From: Nitrospinota bacterium
GTDB lineage: Bacteria; Nitrospinota; Nitrospinia; Nitrospinales; Nitrospinaceae
Direction of reading: 5' to 3'
DNA: 62,271 nucleotides
NCBI GenBank assembly: GCA_029879645.1
Contig: JAOUPX010000002.1
Coordinates: 1-62,271, forward strand
The notes beneath the pieces were generated by a model, which saw only the letters and a list, made by a program, of their open reading frames with translations, ran no database searches and had not been told where the DNA came from. This document shows, in pieces, positions 25,958-34,676 of this stretch. The position numbers were made by a program, and so were the translations under genes. The first letter of the stretch is position 1. Every line of letters starts with the position of its first letter.

Positions 25958-26080
25958 TTACCTCCTATATTCTTTTTTGATTCTAATGGGGGCCGGGGAA
26001 TTTTTGCGGACCAGCCACAGGCCGGCGGTGAGTATCAGTATTCCGAGAATCAATAAAGTGTCTATATTTGCAAAGGTCAT
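25958..26080 (-). CDS. 40-residue single-helix membrane protein
   Basis: Too short for the ORF track. ATG 26080 is preceded by GAGGAA and gives MTFANIDTLLILGILILTAG, a clean membrane helix, then a positively charged tail ending RIKKEYRR before TAA at 25958. Arrangement (short outside end, one helix, basic inside end) is that of bona fide small membrane proteins. It lies downstream of the PCP_red gene on the same strand, separated by repeat sequence. No function known; the good Shine-Dalgarno and hydrophobic profile are the evidence that it is real. Confidence 0.6.
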   Translation of the reverse strand: MTFANIDTLLILGILILTAGLWLVRKNSPAPIRIKKEYRR

Positions 26081-26130
26081 AAAATTTCCTCAATTAAGTT
26101 TGTTTTGTTACCTTTCGACTAACCGTGTCC

Positions 26131-26153
26131 CCCTTCGACAGGCTCAGGGTGAC
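26131..26153. repeat. Short dispersed repeat
   Basis: CCCTTCGACAGGCTCAGGGTGAC, between the 40-residue membrane protein and the PCP_red gene. It is related in wording to the TGAGCTTGTCGAAG part of the palindrome at 22892. The long plus-strand ORF 25977-26267 only reads through these repeats and is not a gene. Confidence 0.55.
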
Positions 26154-26230
26154 TATAAGGAAGTGAATCATCAACCACCCCCAGTCCCTCCCTTGGAAGG
26201 AGGGGAGCCTAAAATTGGCCCCGCGCCGCT

Positions 26231-26265
26231 AAATCCCCCCGGCCCCCTTCACAAAGGGGGAGTTT
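26231..26265. repeat. Dispersed GC-rich palindromic repeat, copy 2
   Basis: AAATCCCCCCGGCCCCCTTC followed by ACAAAGGGGGAGTTT; reverse complement of the copy at 5672-5705 apart from one or two bases. It overlaps the last base pairs of the PCP_red stop codon, so insertion or expansion may have reset that gene's end, or it may act as a transcript-end hairpin. Confidence 0.7.
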
Positions 26266-27115
26266 AAAACGTAAACCGGTATTTGTCGAACAGTTCCATG
26301 GAAACTTCGGTAACGTTTTCTTTTTTGACTTCCGCTTCGATGCGCTTAATCGCCATGTCGCGGATGAACGGAATCGGGATTTTCATGACTTTGGCCTTGG
26401 CGTCGTCGTGCCAGGTGAGTTCAAAATCCGGCTCCTCCCCCTGCTGGGTCTCGTAATCGACATCCCTCTGCTTGTCCTCTTCCGTCACTTCCATCCCCAT
26501 CGCTTCCTTGGCGGAGGCGGGCATGACGTTGGAGAACACTTCGTCGATGATGTCCGGCGTGATCATCTTATCGCCCCGTTGACGGGCGCGGCCTTCGATG
26601 GTCTGCTTGGCCATGCCCAGCACGAATGGCGGCACCTTCTCCATTTTTTCCATGGCTTCCTTCGACCACGGCATGCCGCTGGTCGGGGCGGTTTCCATAT
26701 AATTCTTGAACTTGTCGACGATATCTTCCTTTTTCTCGGTGCGCAGGGCGAGAAAGTCCTGAATCTCTTCGATGACCTCCACCTTGCGCGGGCTCTCGGA
26801 CATCTTCTGTTTGGCGACGTCGAATGCGCCCATCGACAGCTCCTCGAAACCGAACTGCTTGACGCGCTTGGAAACCAGCATCATCGACTCGTTGCGGATT
26901 TCCGTCAGGAAGTCGGAGGTGATGTATTTGAAGCCGCGCTTGACGGCGCGCTGGACCATGAGTTTGCGGATGCCGGGTCGCACGAACTCCGGCGCGTGCT
27001 TGACGCGCTCCCAGGCCTCGACGGTCCATTCCACTCCCATCTCGTCGGCGTACGGGTGGTCGACGCGGTCCGATGCCTCAATTTCTTTTTCGTGTGCGGT
27101 ATAATCTTCGGCCAT
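26264..27115 (-). CDS. Protein with three PCP_red domains
   Basis: 283 residues, AAAGGAAG ahead of the ATG. Three copies of a ~45-residue motif are visible: WTVEAWERVKHAPEFVRPGI with RAVKRGFKYITSDFL; MPWSKEAMEKMEKVPPFVLG with RARQRGDKMITPDII; and LTWHDDAKAKVMKIPIPFIR with a weaker end. This is the PCP_red (proto-chlorophyllide reductase 57 kDa subunit) C-terminal domain pattern, W..eA...l.k.P.fvR. Such domains occur in DPOR BchB/ChlB and in small non-photosynthetic proteins. There are no other chlorophyll genes nearby, so a different role is likely. Confidence 0.8.
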   Translation of the reverse strand: MAEDYTAHEKEIEASDRVDHPYADEMGVEWTVEAWERVKHAPEFVRPGIRKLMVQRAVKRGFKYITSDFLTEIRNESMMLVSKRVKQFGFEELSMGAFDVAKQKMSESPRKVEVIEEIQDFLALRTEKKEDIVDKFKNYMETAPTSGMPWSKEAMEKMEKVPPFVLGMAKQTIEGRARQRGDKMITPDIIDEVFSNVMPASAKEAMGMEVTEEDKQRDVDYETQQGEEPDFELTWHDDAKAKVMKIPIPFIRDMAIKRIEAEVKKENVTEVSMELFDKYRFTF

Positions 27116-27242
27116 ACTTCACTTCCTTTTGCTTCGGGCTTGGCAAAACCCGCATTTTGATTTATGGTTGCTGGGGGTTTCCCTGTCCTTAAAACTACTG
27201 AAACACCGGTTTAATGTCAATCCATTTAAGGGATTTTTGAAC

Positions 27243-30200
27243 GTGAGCACAGTCACCCAACCCTCGCGGTTGGCTTACATCTATTTTTTCATTTCCGGGA
27301 TCACCGCCCTGGTGTACGAGATTATCTGGACACGCCAGCTGACCCTGGTGTTCGGGCACACGGTGTACTCGGTATCCATTGTTCTATCGGCGTTTATGGC
27401 GGGTCTGGGATTCGGCAGTTATGTCTGGGGCCACATGATCGACCGCGCCGTGGCGGAGAAGGAAAAAACCCCGCCCCTGCTTGTTTACGGGCGGGTCGAG
27501 CTCCTTATTTTCGCCACCAGCGCCGTGTTGTCCCTGATTTTTTCGGAATTCGATGTGTTTTACGCGTGGATGCACCGCTGGCTTCCGGATTCGCCGGTAT
27601 TGTTCAATGCCATCAAGGCGGCGCTGGCGTTCCTTTTGATGTTCATCCCGACCACCTTCATGGGCGCGACTTTGCCCATCATCAGCAAATATTACGTGAC
27701 CGACAACACCCGCCTGGGAACCCAGATCGGTTATTTGTATTCCATTAACACCCTGGGTGCGGCGGTGGGGTGCATTTTGACCGGTTTCTTGTTCATTTCC
27801 ACCTTCGGAGTTTTGCAGACGGCGTTGTTCGCTTCCTGCGCCAACCTTCTCATTGGCATCGGCTGTATCCGCATTTATCAGGAAGAGCATCCCGGCGAAA
27901 AAACACCGTGGCGTTTACCCCGCTTCGAGTGGCCTACGGTGACCCTGAGTGCCGGGCAAAAACTGTGGATGGGGATCGCGTTTGTGTGCGGCTTTACCGC
28001 CCTGGCGTATGAGGTGTTGTGGACGCGCCTGCTGGTGTTCAGCATCGCCAGCACCGTGTACTCGTTCAGCCTGATGCTGGCGGTGTTCCTGCTCGGCATC
28101 TGCATCGGCAGTCTGGTGGTGGTGCCGCTGATGGCGCGCACGTCTTCAATGAGAACAGTGTTGATCGCCCTGCAGGCGGGCATCGGGCTTTATGTGCTGT
28201 TCACCTTGTTTTCGATGGAGAGTCTGCTTTCGGCCCCATGGAACAGTTACAGCCTGACGAATCCCGGAAAAACCTTTTTGCACTACTTCAAGGATTCGGC
28301 CATGCTGATGTTGTTCCCGACCCTGTTGTTCGGGATGAGTTTTCCGGTGTTGATCAAACTGGCGGCGGGCGACCATGAACATGTCGGAGGCGGCACCGGC
28401 CAGATTTATGCGTCGAACACGCTGGGCGCCATCTTCGGTTCGCTGGCGGCAGGGTTTGTGTTCCTGCCCTGGCTGGGAACGGAAAAGAGCCTGATGGTGG
28501 TGGCGACGCTCAATTTATTGACGGTGCCGTGGCTGTTCGGCACGGGGGATTATTCCACACCTGCTTTGCGCAAAGGAGTGGCGGCGGTGACGGTTGTGGC
28601 AGTCATCGCTTTGAACGTGGTTCTGCCCGGGAACCTGCTCGACCGGTTCTTCATGCGCGACAGCGCCGGCAAGCGGGACTTGAGCGAACTGATGTATTTC
28701 GAAGAGGGGTTGACGGACACCGTGGCGGTGTTCAAGGACGGATACGGAATACTCGATCCCACCGCCAAGCGGCTGATCACCAACGGCATATCGATGTCGG
28801 CCTCCAATTCCATCGCAACCCGTTACATGAAATTGCTCGCGCATGTTCCGATTTTATTGGTCGATAATCCGCAGGACGTGATGGTGATCTGTTTCGGAAC
28901 CGGGCAGACCACCGGAGCGGCGGGGATTCATCCCATCGTCGGGCAGGTGGACAGCGTCGAGTTGTCTTCCAGCGTACTGAAGGCCGCGCCTTCGTTCCAA
29001 ACCGAGAACCATGATGTGGCGGACAACCCCAAGGTCAATTTTGTGGTACAGGACGGACGCAATTTTCTTCTGACGACGCAAAAAAAGTACGATGTGATTA
29101 CCGGCGAGCCACCGCCGCCGCGCACTGCGTTTACCGTAAATTTATACACCCAGGATTTTTATGAGGCGGCACGCGACCGGTTGAAGCCGGGCGGCATCAT
29201 GGCGCAATGGATTCCCCTGCACAGCCAGAGCGCCGAAGAAGTGGACATGCACTTCAAAACTTTCCTGTCCGTGTTTCCACATGCCATCGCGTGGATGTCG
29301 GTTGCCAACGAGATGATGGTGATCGGTTCCGATCAGCCGATTCAAATCGATTTCGGAAAGTTAAAAGCGCGGATGGCGGAACCTGCTGTGGCGAAGGCCC
29401 TGCAGGATATTTTTATTTCCGACGTCCATAGTCTGCTCAGTAGTATCTGGTTTCTGGAAAAGGAGATGGAGGCGATTTCCAAAGGCCGCCCGTTGATTAC
29501 CGACAACCGGCCGCGTATCGAGTTTTATCTCGATTACGGAAAGGTCATCGGGTCCCCCGGACTGGAACGTCTGGTGTTTAACCGCACTCCCGTGGAGGAG
29601 GTGTTGCCGCGGATTGCGGGCATGGATTATGAGGGGACGAAACATTTCAAGCGGCAGTACCGGGCCATGGATTTGTATCAGCGCGGGGTCATGTATTCCA
29701 ACCGGGGATTGTTGTTGGAGGCTATTGAATTATCCGGCGACGGCGATTTACCGCGCTATCACCTGCAGGCGGGCAGGGGGCAGATCGATCGCCTGCTCGA
29801 ACAACAGAGGAAGGAACCCGACAACCTCAATATTCTACTGAACCTGGGGCATGCGTTTTATCAGATAGGGGAGTATGCCCGCAGTGTGGAATACCTGGAG
29901 AAAGTATTGGAGCGTGAACCCAGGCAGGGGATTGCTAATTTGTATATGGGATACAACCTCCTGGAGCTGGAACGTTGGGGCGAGGCGCGGGCAAAACTGG
30001 AAGCGGCAGCTAAAAATGATATGAGCCAAATGCGGACGGTCATGCAGGAGATCGCTTTGATCGAATTGATCGGCCAGGTGAGAGAAAAACCGGAAGACTT
30101 GAGTTTGTTGAACGCCCTGGCTCAGTTTTACAATATGAAGAATGATTATGGGAGGGCCCTCAAATATTCCAGCCGGATTTTGGAGAACGATCCCATGAAT

Positions 30201-30470
30201 GAGGAAGCATTGAAAAGCGCCTTGTTCAGCTACCGGGGACGGGGTGAGCCGAGAGAAGTGATCGGCGCCGGAATTCGTTTTGAAATGGTGAAGCCCGATG
30301 ATATTCATTTTCAATTCATCATGGCGGAAATATATTTCAAAACCCTGCGGTGCGGCAAAGCGATTCCCTACCTCGAAAAAATTCTCAAAGTAGATGATAC
30401 GTATCCGAATGCGCAAAGATTGATGGATGCCTGCCGGGTAAACCCGAAAGACGAGAGACCTTTATCCTGA
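27243..30470 (+). CDS. Membrane protein fused to spermidine-synthase-like and TPR domains
   Basis: 1075 residues from GTG 27243, chosen because an AAGGGA lies ~10 bases upstream and the first helix starts soon after; the track start at 27129 adds 38 unlikely residues. The N-terminal ~480 residues have about a dozen hydrophobic helices in two similar halves: both contain TALVYEIIWTRQL / TALAYEVLWTRLL. A spermidine-synthase-like Rossmann region follows (VMVICFGTGQTTGAAG, then DVITGEPPPPRTAFTVNLYT). The last ~280 residues are TPR-like. Known fused MFS/spermidine synthase proteins have this order. Polyamine synthesis is not certain. Confidence 0.85.
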   Translation: MSTVTQPSRLAYIYFFISGITALVYEIIWTRQLTLVFGHTVYSVSIVLSAFMAGLGFGSYVWGHMIDRAVAEKEKTPPLLVYGRVELLIFATSAVLSLIFSEFDVFYAWMHRWLPDSPVLFNAIKAALAFLLMFIPTTFMGATLPIISKYYVTDNTRLGTQIGYLYSINTLGAAVGCILTGFLFISTFGVLQTALFASCANLLIGIGCIRIYQEEHPGEKTPWRLPRFEWPTVTLSAGQKLWMGIAFVCGFTALAYEVLWTRLLVFSIASTVYSFSLMLAVFLLGICIGSLVVVPLMARTSSMRTVLIALQAGIGLYVLFTLFSMESLLSAPWNSYSLTNPGKTFLHYFKDSAMLMLFPTLLFGMSFPVLIKLAAGDHEHVGGGTGQIYASNTLGAIFGSLAAGFVFLPWLGTEKSLMVVATLNLLTVPWLFGTGDYSTPALRKGVAAVTVVAVIALNVVLPGNLLDRFFMRDSAGKRDLSELMYFEEGLTDTVAVFKDGYGILDPTAKRLITNGISMSASNSIATRYMKLLAHVPILLVDNPQDVMVICFGTGQTTGAAGIHPIVGQVDSVELSSSVLKAAPSFQTENHDVADNPKVNFVVQDGRNFLLTTQKKYDVITGEPPPPRTAFTVNLYTQDFYEAARDRLKPGGIMAQWIPLHSQSAEEVDMHFKTFLSVFPHAIAWMSVANEMMVIGSDQPIQIDFGKLKARMAEPAVAKALQDIFISDVHSLLSSIWFLEKEMEAISKGRPLITDNRPRIEFYLDYGKVIGSPGLERLVFNRTPVEEVLPRIAGMDYEGTKHFKRQYRAMDLYQRGVMYSNRGLLLEAIELSGDGDLPRYHLQAGRGQIDRLLEQQRKEPDNLNILLNLGHAFYQIGEYARSVEYLEKVLEREPRQGIANLYMGYNLLELERWGEARAKLEAAAKNDMSQMRTVMQEIALIELIGQVREKPEDLSLLNALAQFYNMKNDYGRALKYSSRILENDPMNEEALKSALFSYRGRGEPREVIGAGIRFEMVKPDDIHFQFIMAEIYFKTLRCGKAIPYLEKILKVDDTYPNAQRLMDACRVNPKDERPLS

Positions 30471-30495
30471 TCGGAAGAGATGGTTGGAATCTGAA

Positions 30496-31605
30496 TCAGT
30501 GAATTTTGGGTGGAGTCCGTGGGATGGGCTGGGAGCTGTCTGAGAATTGCTGGCTGATGACGGACATTTCGGGTAAAAGTTCCAGAAAAACTTTCAGGAT
30601 TTCGGGGTCGAACAGTTGGCCGCTCTGGCTTTTCATTTCCTCTACAGTATCTTCAATGGACCAGGCCTTTTTGTACGGCCGTTCGCTGGTCAGGGCGTCA
30701 AACACGTCGCAGACTGTTACAATGCGCGCCACCAACGGGATTTCTTCCTCTTTCAAGCCCCTGGGATAACCTGTGCCGTTCCATCGTTCGTGGTGGTTGC
30801 CGGCGATGATTTCAGCCATTTGAAGAAATTCTGAATCGCTTCCGGATAAGATCAGCGCGCCGATTTCCGCATGGGTTTTCATGACAGCCCATTCCTGTAT
30901 CGTCAGCTTGCCGGGTTTAAGCAGGATATGGTCGGGAATACCGATTTTACCGATATCGTGCATGGGGCTGGCGTGGTGAATGAGGTGGCATTCATGTTCG
31001 CTGAGGCCGATTCCTTGGGCAAGGCGTTCGCACAGCTTGCTGATGCGGATAACGTGCATGCCGGTTTCGTTGTCTCGGTATTCAGCCGCCCGGGCCAGCC
31101 GGTGGATGATTTCCACCTGGTATTGCCGAAGCTCATGGGAGCTCTCAATAACCCGGTCTTCAAGTGTCTTTTTCTCATTGTGGACGGAGTTATGCAACAT
31201 CCGGACTTCCAGGAGATTATTGATGCGGGCCAGCATCTCATCCATCATAAAGGGCTTGTTGACAAAATCCTTGGCACCGGCTTTTAAAGCTTTCAGCCGG
31301 GTTTCGCGATCCAATTGAGCGGTAAGCACCAGGATGGGGAGATAACTTTCCTGCTCCTGAACCCTGAGGGCCTCCATAACGTCGAACCCGCTGAATCCGG
31401 GCATTTTGATATCCAGAAGAACAAGGTCTGGCCGGTTGGATTGATAAATTTCAGGAGTGGAGCGGGCGTCCGTGGTGGCGATAATGTTGTGATAACCCAC
31501 CGAGCTTAGCATTCTTTTCAAGACATGGATGTTGCCCTGTTCATCGTCCACGATCAGTATTTTGGCGTCAGTGAACTTGGCGTCTTGAGAAAGTGTGGAA
31601 ACCAT
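30496..31605 (-). CDS. Response regulator with HD-GYP domain
   Basis: 369 residues: receiver domain (acidic pair DDE at 20-22, acceptor Asp in LVLLDIKMPG, Thr in LVLTAQ, Lys in DFVNKPF), a short helical linker, then an HD-GYP domain. Key text: YRDNETGMHVIRIS, HHASPMHDIGKIGIPDHILL, MKTHAEIGA, GNHHERWNGTGYPRGL. HD-GYP enzymes hydrolyse cyclic di-GMP, and all named motif residues are present, so it is probably active (RpfG-like). It could tune the fibre loci in this window, but no direct link is visible. Convergent with the spermidine-synthase-like gene. Confidence 0.93.
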   Translation of the reverse strand: MVSTLSQDAKFTDAKILIVDDEQGNIHVLKRMLSSVGYHNIIATTDARSTPEIYQSNRPDLVLLDIKMPGFSGFDVMEALRVQEQESYLPILVLTAQLDRETRLKALKAGAKDFVNKPFMMDEMLARINNLLEVRMLHNSVHNEKKTLEDRVIESSHELRQYQVEIIHRLARAAEYRDNETGMHVIRISKLCERLAQGIGLSEHECHLIHHASPMHDIGKIGIPDHILLKPGKLTIQEWAVMKTHAEIGALILSGSDSEFLQMAEIIAGNHHERWNGTGYPRGLKEEEIPLVARIVTVCDVFDALTSERPYKKAWSIEDTVEEMKSQSGQLFDPEILKVFLELLPEMSVISQQFSDSSQPIPRTPPKIH

Positions 31606-31901
31606 AAAACTTTCGCTATAAGGAAAACTGAGTCTTCAGTAATTTCTGGTGCGACGAGCGAATATAAAATTACCTCGACTATCAATGTGATGGTATATGC
31701 TAATCCAAAAGCCAATCACCGTCAATCCTCCCTCTTGTTAGAGCAGTAAACTCAATTACTTATACTTTTTGAATATTTACGGATAATCGATGCGTCGTTT
31801 CGCGGTCTAAATCTTATTGAAAATAAAGGTGTTACGGGGAGGGGGGAATGACGGGGCATTTGTTTTGAAAACAGTTGTTTTTCAATGGGTTTCAGGGGGC
31901 T
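31606..31901. other. Intergenic region, no feature seen
   Basis: 296 AT-rich bases between the HD-GYP gene and the end of the ferredoxin-tailed aldo/keto reductase gene. The 74-codon plus-strand ORF that runs through is without a start signal or domain. It probably contains the HD-GYP promoter; no confident -35/-10 pair or terminator was found. Confidence 0.4.
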
Positions 31902-33179
31902 TCATGAAGTGAACTTTAAAAACATGTCTTTAACTGTTCGATAACTATTGATCAGGAAGGCCTCTATCTTGGAGCGCCAGTATGCTTTAAGATCGAACAG
32001 TCGATTGTGAGTCTCAAATAGCAGTTTCGGAATTTCTAATTTTTCGGGGCATTTGGGCAGGCAATCGCCGCACTCGGTGCAGGCAAAGGCGAAATTTCCG
32101 GGGAACCAGTGACCCTTGCCGCCCAGCATATTGTATCGATATTTGCCATAAGCCTGCATGTCATAACCCTCCAACAGATTGCGAAAGCGGAGGATCTCAG
32201 GAATATTGATGTTTTCAGGACACGGCAGGCAATCACTGCAATAGGTGCAAAATTCTGAAATAGAATGCGACGCTTGGTCCATCGTCTGCTTTACCACCGC
32301 ATCCTTATCCTTGTCGGAAAAATAATTTTCATCATTCAGCATGGCGAGATTCTGATCGAAATGTTCCGGAGCGTGCATGCCGAGAGTCAGTGTAGTGACC
32401 TGGGGATGGCTCAGGCAAAAGCGACCGTTGAACTGAACGGCGGTCAAAGGCTGGCACAGCTCTTTTAGTTTTTCGGACGGATTCCACAATTGCCCGCCTT
32501 TATCGTTTGGGGAAATGATGAGGATACCCATGTCCTTTTCCCTCGCCAACTCCACTGCGGGCCGGTTGTGCTGGAAAAAATAATAGTAATGCAGGTTAAT
32601 GAAACTGAACAGGTCCGTCCGAATGGCTTTTTCAATAATGGGAAGGGGCGCATGGGTGGAGAATCCGATATGGCGGATCAAGCCCTCCTCCCGAAGGCGG
32701 TGCAGGGTTTCCACCGGCCCGCCGGGCGCGATGGCCGCTTGCAGGCGTTCTTCATTGTTAATTCCGTGCCAGCCGTAGAAATCGATAGTGTCCAATTGCA
32801 GGGCTTCCAGTTGCTGCTCCACCAGCGCGCGCGTTTCATCGGCGGTCATGGGGGCGCCCTTGGTCATCATTTTGAATTGCGAGCGAGGAGTTCCGAGTTC
32901 CTTCAGGACTTTGCCGTATAGATGTTCGCTCTTGACGTAACCGTAGGCGGTTTCAATATGGTTGATGCCTACCTCAAAGGCCATTCGCGTGGTTTCCAGG
33001 CAGTTTTGAATCGCGGCCTTGGTAAGATACGAGCGGGGAGGTTTCCAGCCATCCTTGAACCGCATCCCACCCAGCGTGAGGACCGAAATCATCTCCCCGG
33101 TTTTTCCGAACCGCCTGTATTCCATGGCGGGATGGGCGGGAATTTCCTGGGGCCGACCGTCTGTGTTTGGAGGATTCAT
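31902..33179 (-). CDS. Aldo/keto reductase with C-terminal ferredoxin-like clusters
   Basis: 425 residues. The N-terminal ~290 form an AKR barrel: LTLGGMRFKDGW, INHIETAYGYVKSEHLYG (active-site Tyr region), MTKGAP and FYGWHGINN. The C-terminus adds two cysteine clusters, CTYCSDCLPCP and CTECGDCLPKCP, typical of 4Fe-4S ferredoxin-type domains. This fused type is common in anaerobes and deep-branching proteobacteria, where reduction may draw on ferredoxin as well as NAD(P)H. Substrate unknown. A plain AKR paralogue lies at 46142. Confidence 0.9.
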   Translation of the reverse strand: MNPPNTDGRPQEIPAHPAMEYRRFGKTGEMISVLTLGGMRFKDGWKPPRSYLTKAAIQNCLETTRMAFEVGINHIETAYGYVKSEHLYGKVLKELGTPRSQFKMMTKGAPMTADETRALVEQQLEALQLDTIDFYGWHGINNEERLQAAIAPGGPVETLHRLREEGLIRHIGFSTHAPLPIIEKAIRTDLFSFINLHYYYFFQHNRPAVELAREKDMGILIISPNDKGGQLWNPSEKLKELCQPLTAVQFNGRFCLSHPQVTTLTLGMHAPEHFDQNLAMLNDENYFSDKDKDAVVKQTMDQASHSISEFCTYCSDCLPCPENINIPEILRFRNLLEGYDMQAYGKYRYNMLGGKGHWFPGNFAFACTECGDCLPKCPEKLEIPKLLFETHNRLFDLKAYWRSKIEAFLINSYRTVKDMFLKFTS

Positions 33180-33385
33180 GGGATAGGACCTGTTAATGGA
33201 GGTGCATTCACCCTGACTATGCTAGGCAAGAAACGGCAGGCCGTCAACCATAGCCTTTGATTAACCGGAAAGAGAGGTTGGAATTGCCCCTGCAATCATA
33301 GTAATCTAAAAAAGGATACCGAGCCACGCCTCACTGTTCAGTCGGTTTATTTTTAGATCTTCCGCTATTTCAGTAAAGGATTATT

Positions 33386-34642
33386 TTGACTGCCTTTCGT
33401 TTCATCCATTGTTCCGACCTGCATATCGACAGCCCGTTTAAAGGATTCTCCGCGATCCGTCCCGACTGGGCCGATCGCCTGCGCGAAGCCCCATTGCGGT
33501 CGTTTCTGAAAATTGTTGATTTGGCAATATCGGAGCAGGTGGATGCGGTTCTGATTTCCGGTGATGTGTTCGACGGGGAGGATAAGAGCCTACAGGCGCA
33601 GTTCAAATTTCGGCGTGGTTTGCAGACCTTGTCTGAACATGGTATTCCCACCTTTATCGCGCACGGAAATCACGATCCGCTCAACACCTGGTCGACGACT
33701 CTGGATTGGCCTGAGAAGGTAAATGTGTTCCCCGGTTCCAGGGTGAGTTCTATTCCTGTTAAAAAAGATGGACGTACATTGGCCCATATTTACGGCACCA
33801 GTTTCCACCAGCGCGATGTGTTCGACAATCTGGCCCTGCAATTCAACCGGCAGCAGGAGGCTGGTTTTGCGGTGGCGGTATTGCATGCCAATGTCGGCGG
33901 CCATCCCGATCACGACCCGTATGCGCCCTGTGCAATGGATGATTTGGTAACGCGGGGAATGGATTACTGGGCGCTGGGTCATATTCATGCCCGCGAGGTG
34001 ATGCGGCGGAGCAATCCGGCGATCGTGTATTGCGGCAATTCGCAGGGAAGATTTTTCAAGGAGTCGGGTCCCAAAGGATGTTATCTGGTGACTTTGAAGG
34101 AGGGGGCCGATCCCGATATTCAATTTATGGCCACCGATACGATCCGGTTTATGGAAGTCACCCTGGATCTTTCGTCCTGCGTGACGCCGGATGATGTCGT
34201 TGCAGAAATGATCGGCCAGTGTCAAATGCTGATGGAACAGGCCGAAGGCAGAAGCCTGGTGGTTCGGCAGACTCTCACCGGGCGAACGGAAGTTCATCCG
34301 CTTTTGCATAAGGGCGGAACCCTGAACAGTTTGAGGGATGAGGTCCTTCAAAATTTCCCCAACCGACGGGCCGGGCTGTGGCTGGAATTTCGACTGCATA
34401 CGCGGGGAACTTACGATATCGATACCTTGACGCAGGGCCAGGATTTTATCGCGGATTTAATCGCGCTTTACGGCCGGCAGGCCGAACCGGAAAGTCTTCC
34501 GCAATGCCGGGAAGCCCTCAAGCCGTTGTTTCAATCCTGGGAGGGGGGGCATCTGCTTCCTGAATTCAGCGATGAGGAACTGCGTGAGATTTTACTCCAG
34601 GCGCGGAACCTGACACTCGATGAATTGGTGAGTGGGGACTGA
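33386..34642 (+). CDS. SbcD/YhaO-type DNA repair exonuclease subunit
   Basis: 418 residues from TTG 33386, with AAAGGA five bases upstream. Calcineurin-like phosphoesterase motifs run in order: HCSDLHIDSPF, SGDVFDGED, HGNHDPL, VLHANVGGHPDHD and ALGHIHAREV. The C-terminal third is the cap region of SbcD/Mre11-like YhaO. The partner ATPase follows 34 bases downstream, so the two probably form a Mre11-Rad50-like complex for DNA-end processing. No phage genes are near. Confidence 0.88.
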   Translation: MTAFRFIHCSDLHIDSPFKGFSAIRPDWADRLREAPLRSFLKIVDLAISEQVDAVLISGDVFDGEDKSLQAQFKFRRGLQTLSEHGIPTFIAHGNHDPLNTWSTTLDWPEKVNVFPGSRVSSIPVKKDGRTLAHIYGTSFHQRDVFDNLALQFNRQQEAGFAVAVLHANVGGHPDHDPYAPCAMDDLVTRGMDYWALGHIHAREVMRRSNPAIVYCGNSQGRFFKESGPKGCYLVTLKEGADPDIQFMATDTIRFMEVTLDLSSCVTPDDVVAEMIGQCQMLMEQAEGRSLVVRQTLTGRTEVHPLLHKGGTLNSLRDEVLQNFPNRRAGLWLEFRLHTRGTYDIDTLTQGQDFIADLIALYGRQAEPESLPQCREALKPLFQSWEGGHLLPEFSDEELREILLQARNLTLDELVSGD

Positions 34643-34676
34643 ATATTTTTATCCAAAACCAACCTTAATTTACTTC

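Noticed and set aside
25977-26267. 96-codon plus-strand ORF
   Set aside because: Reads through dispersed repeats and the antisense of the 40-residue membrane protein; composition is repeat-driven.
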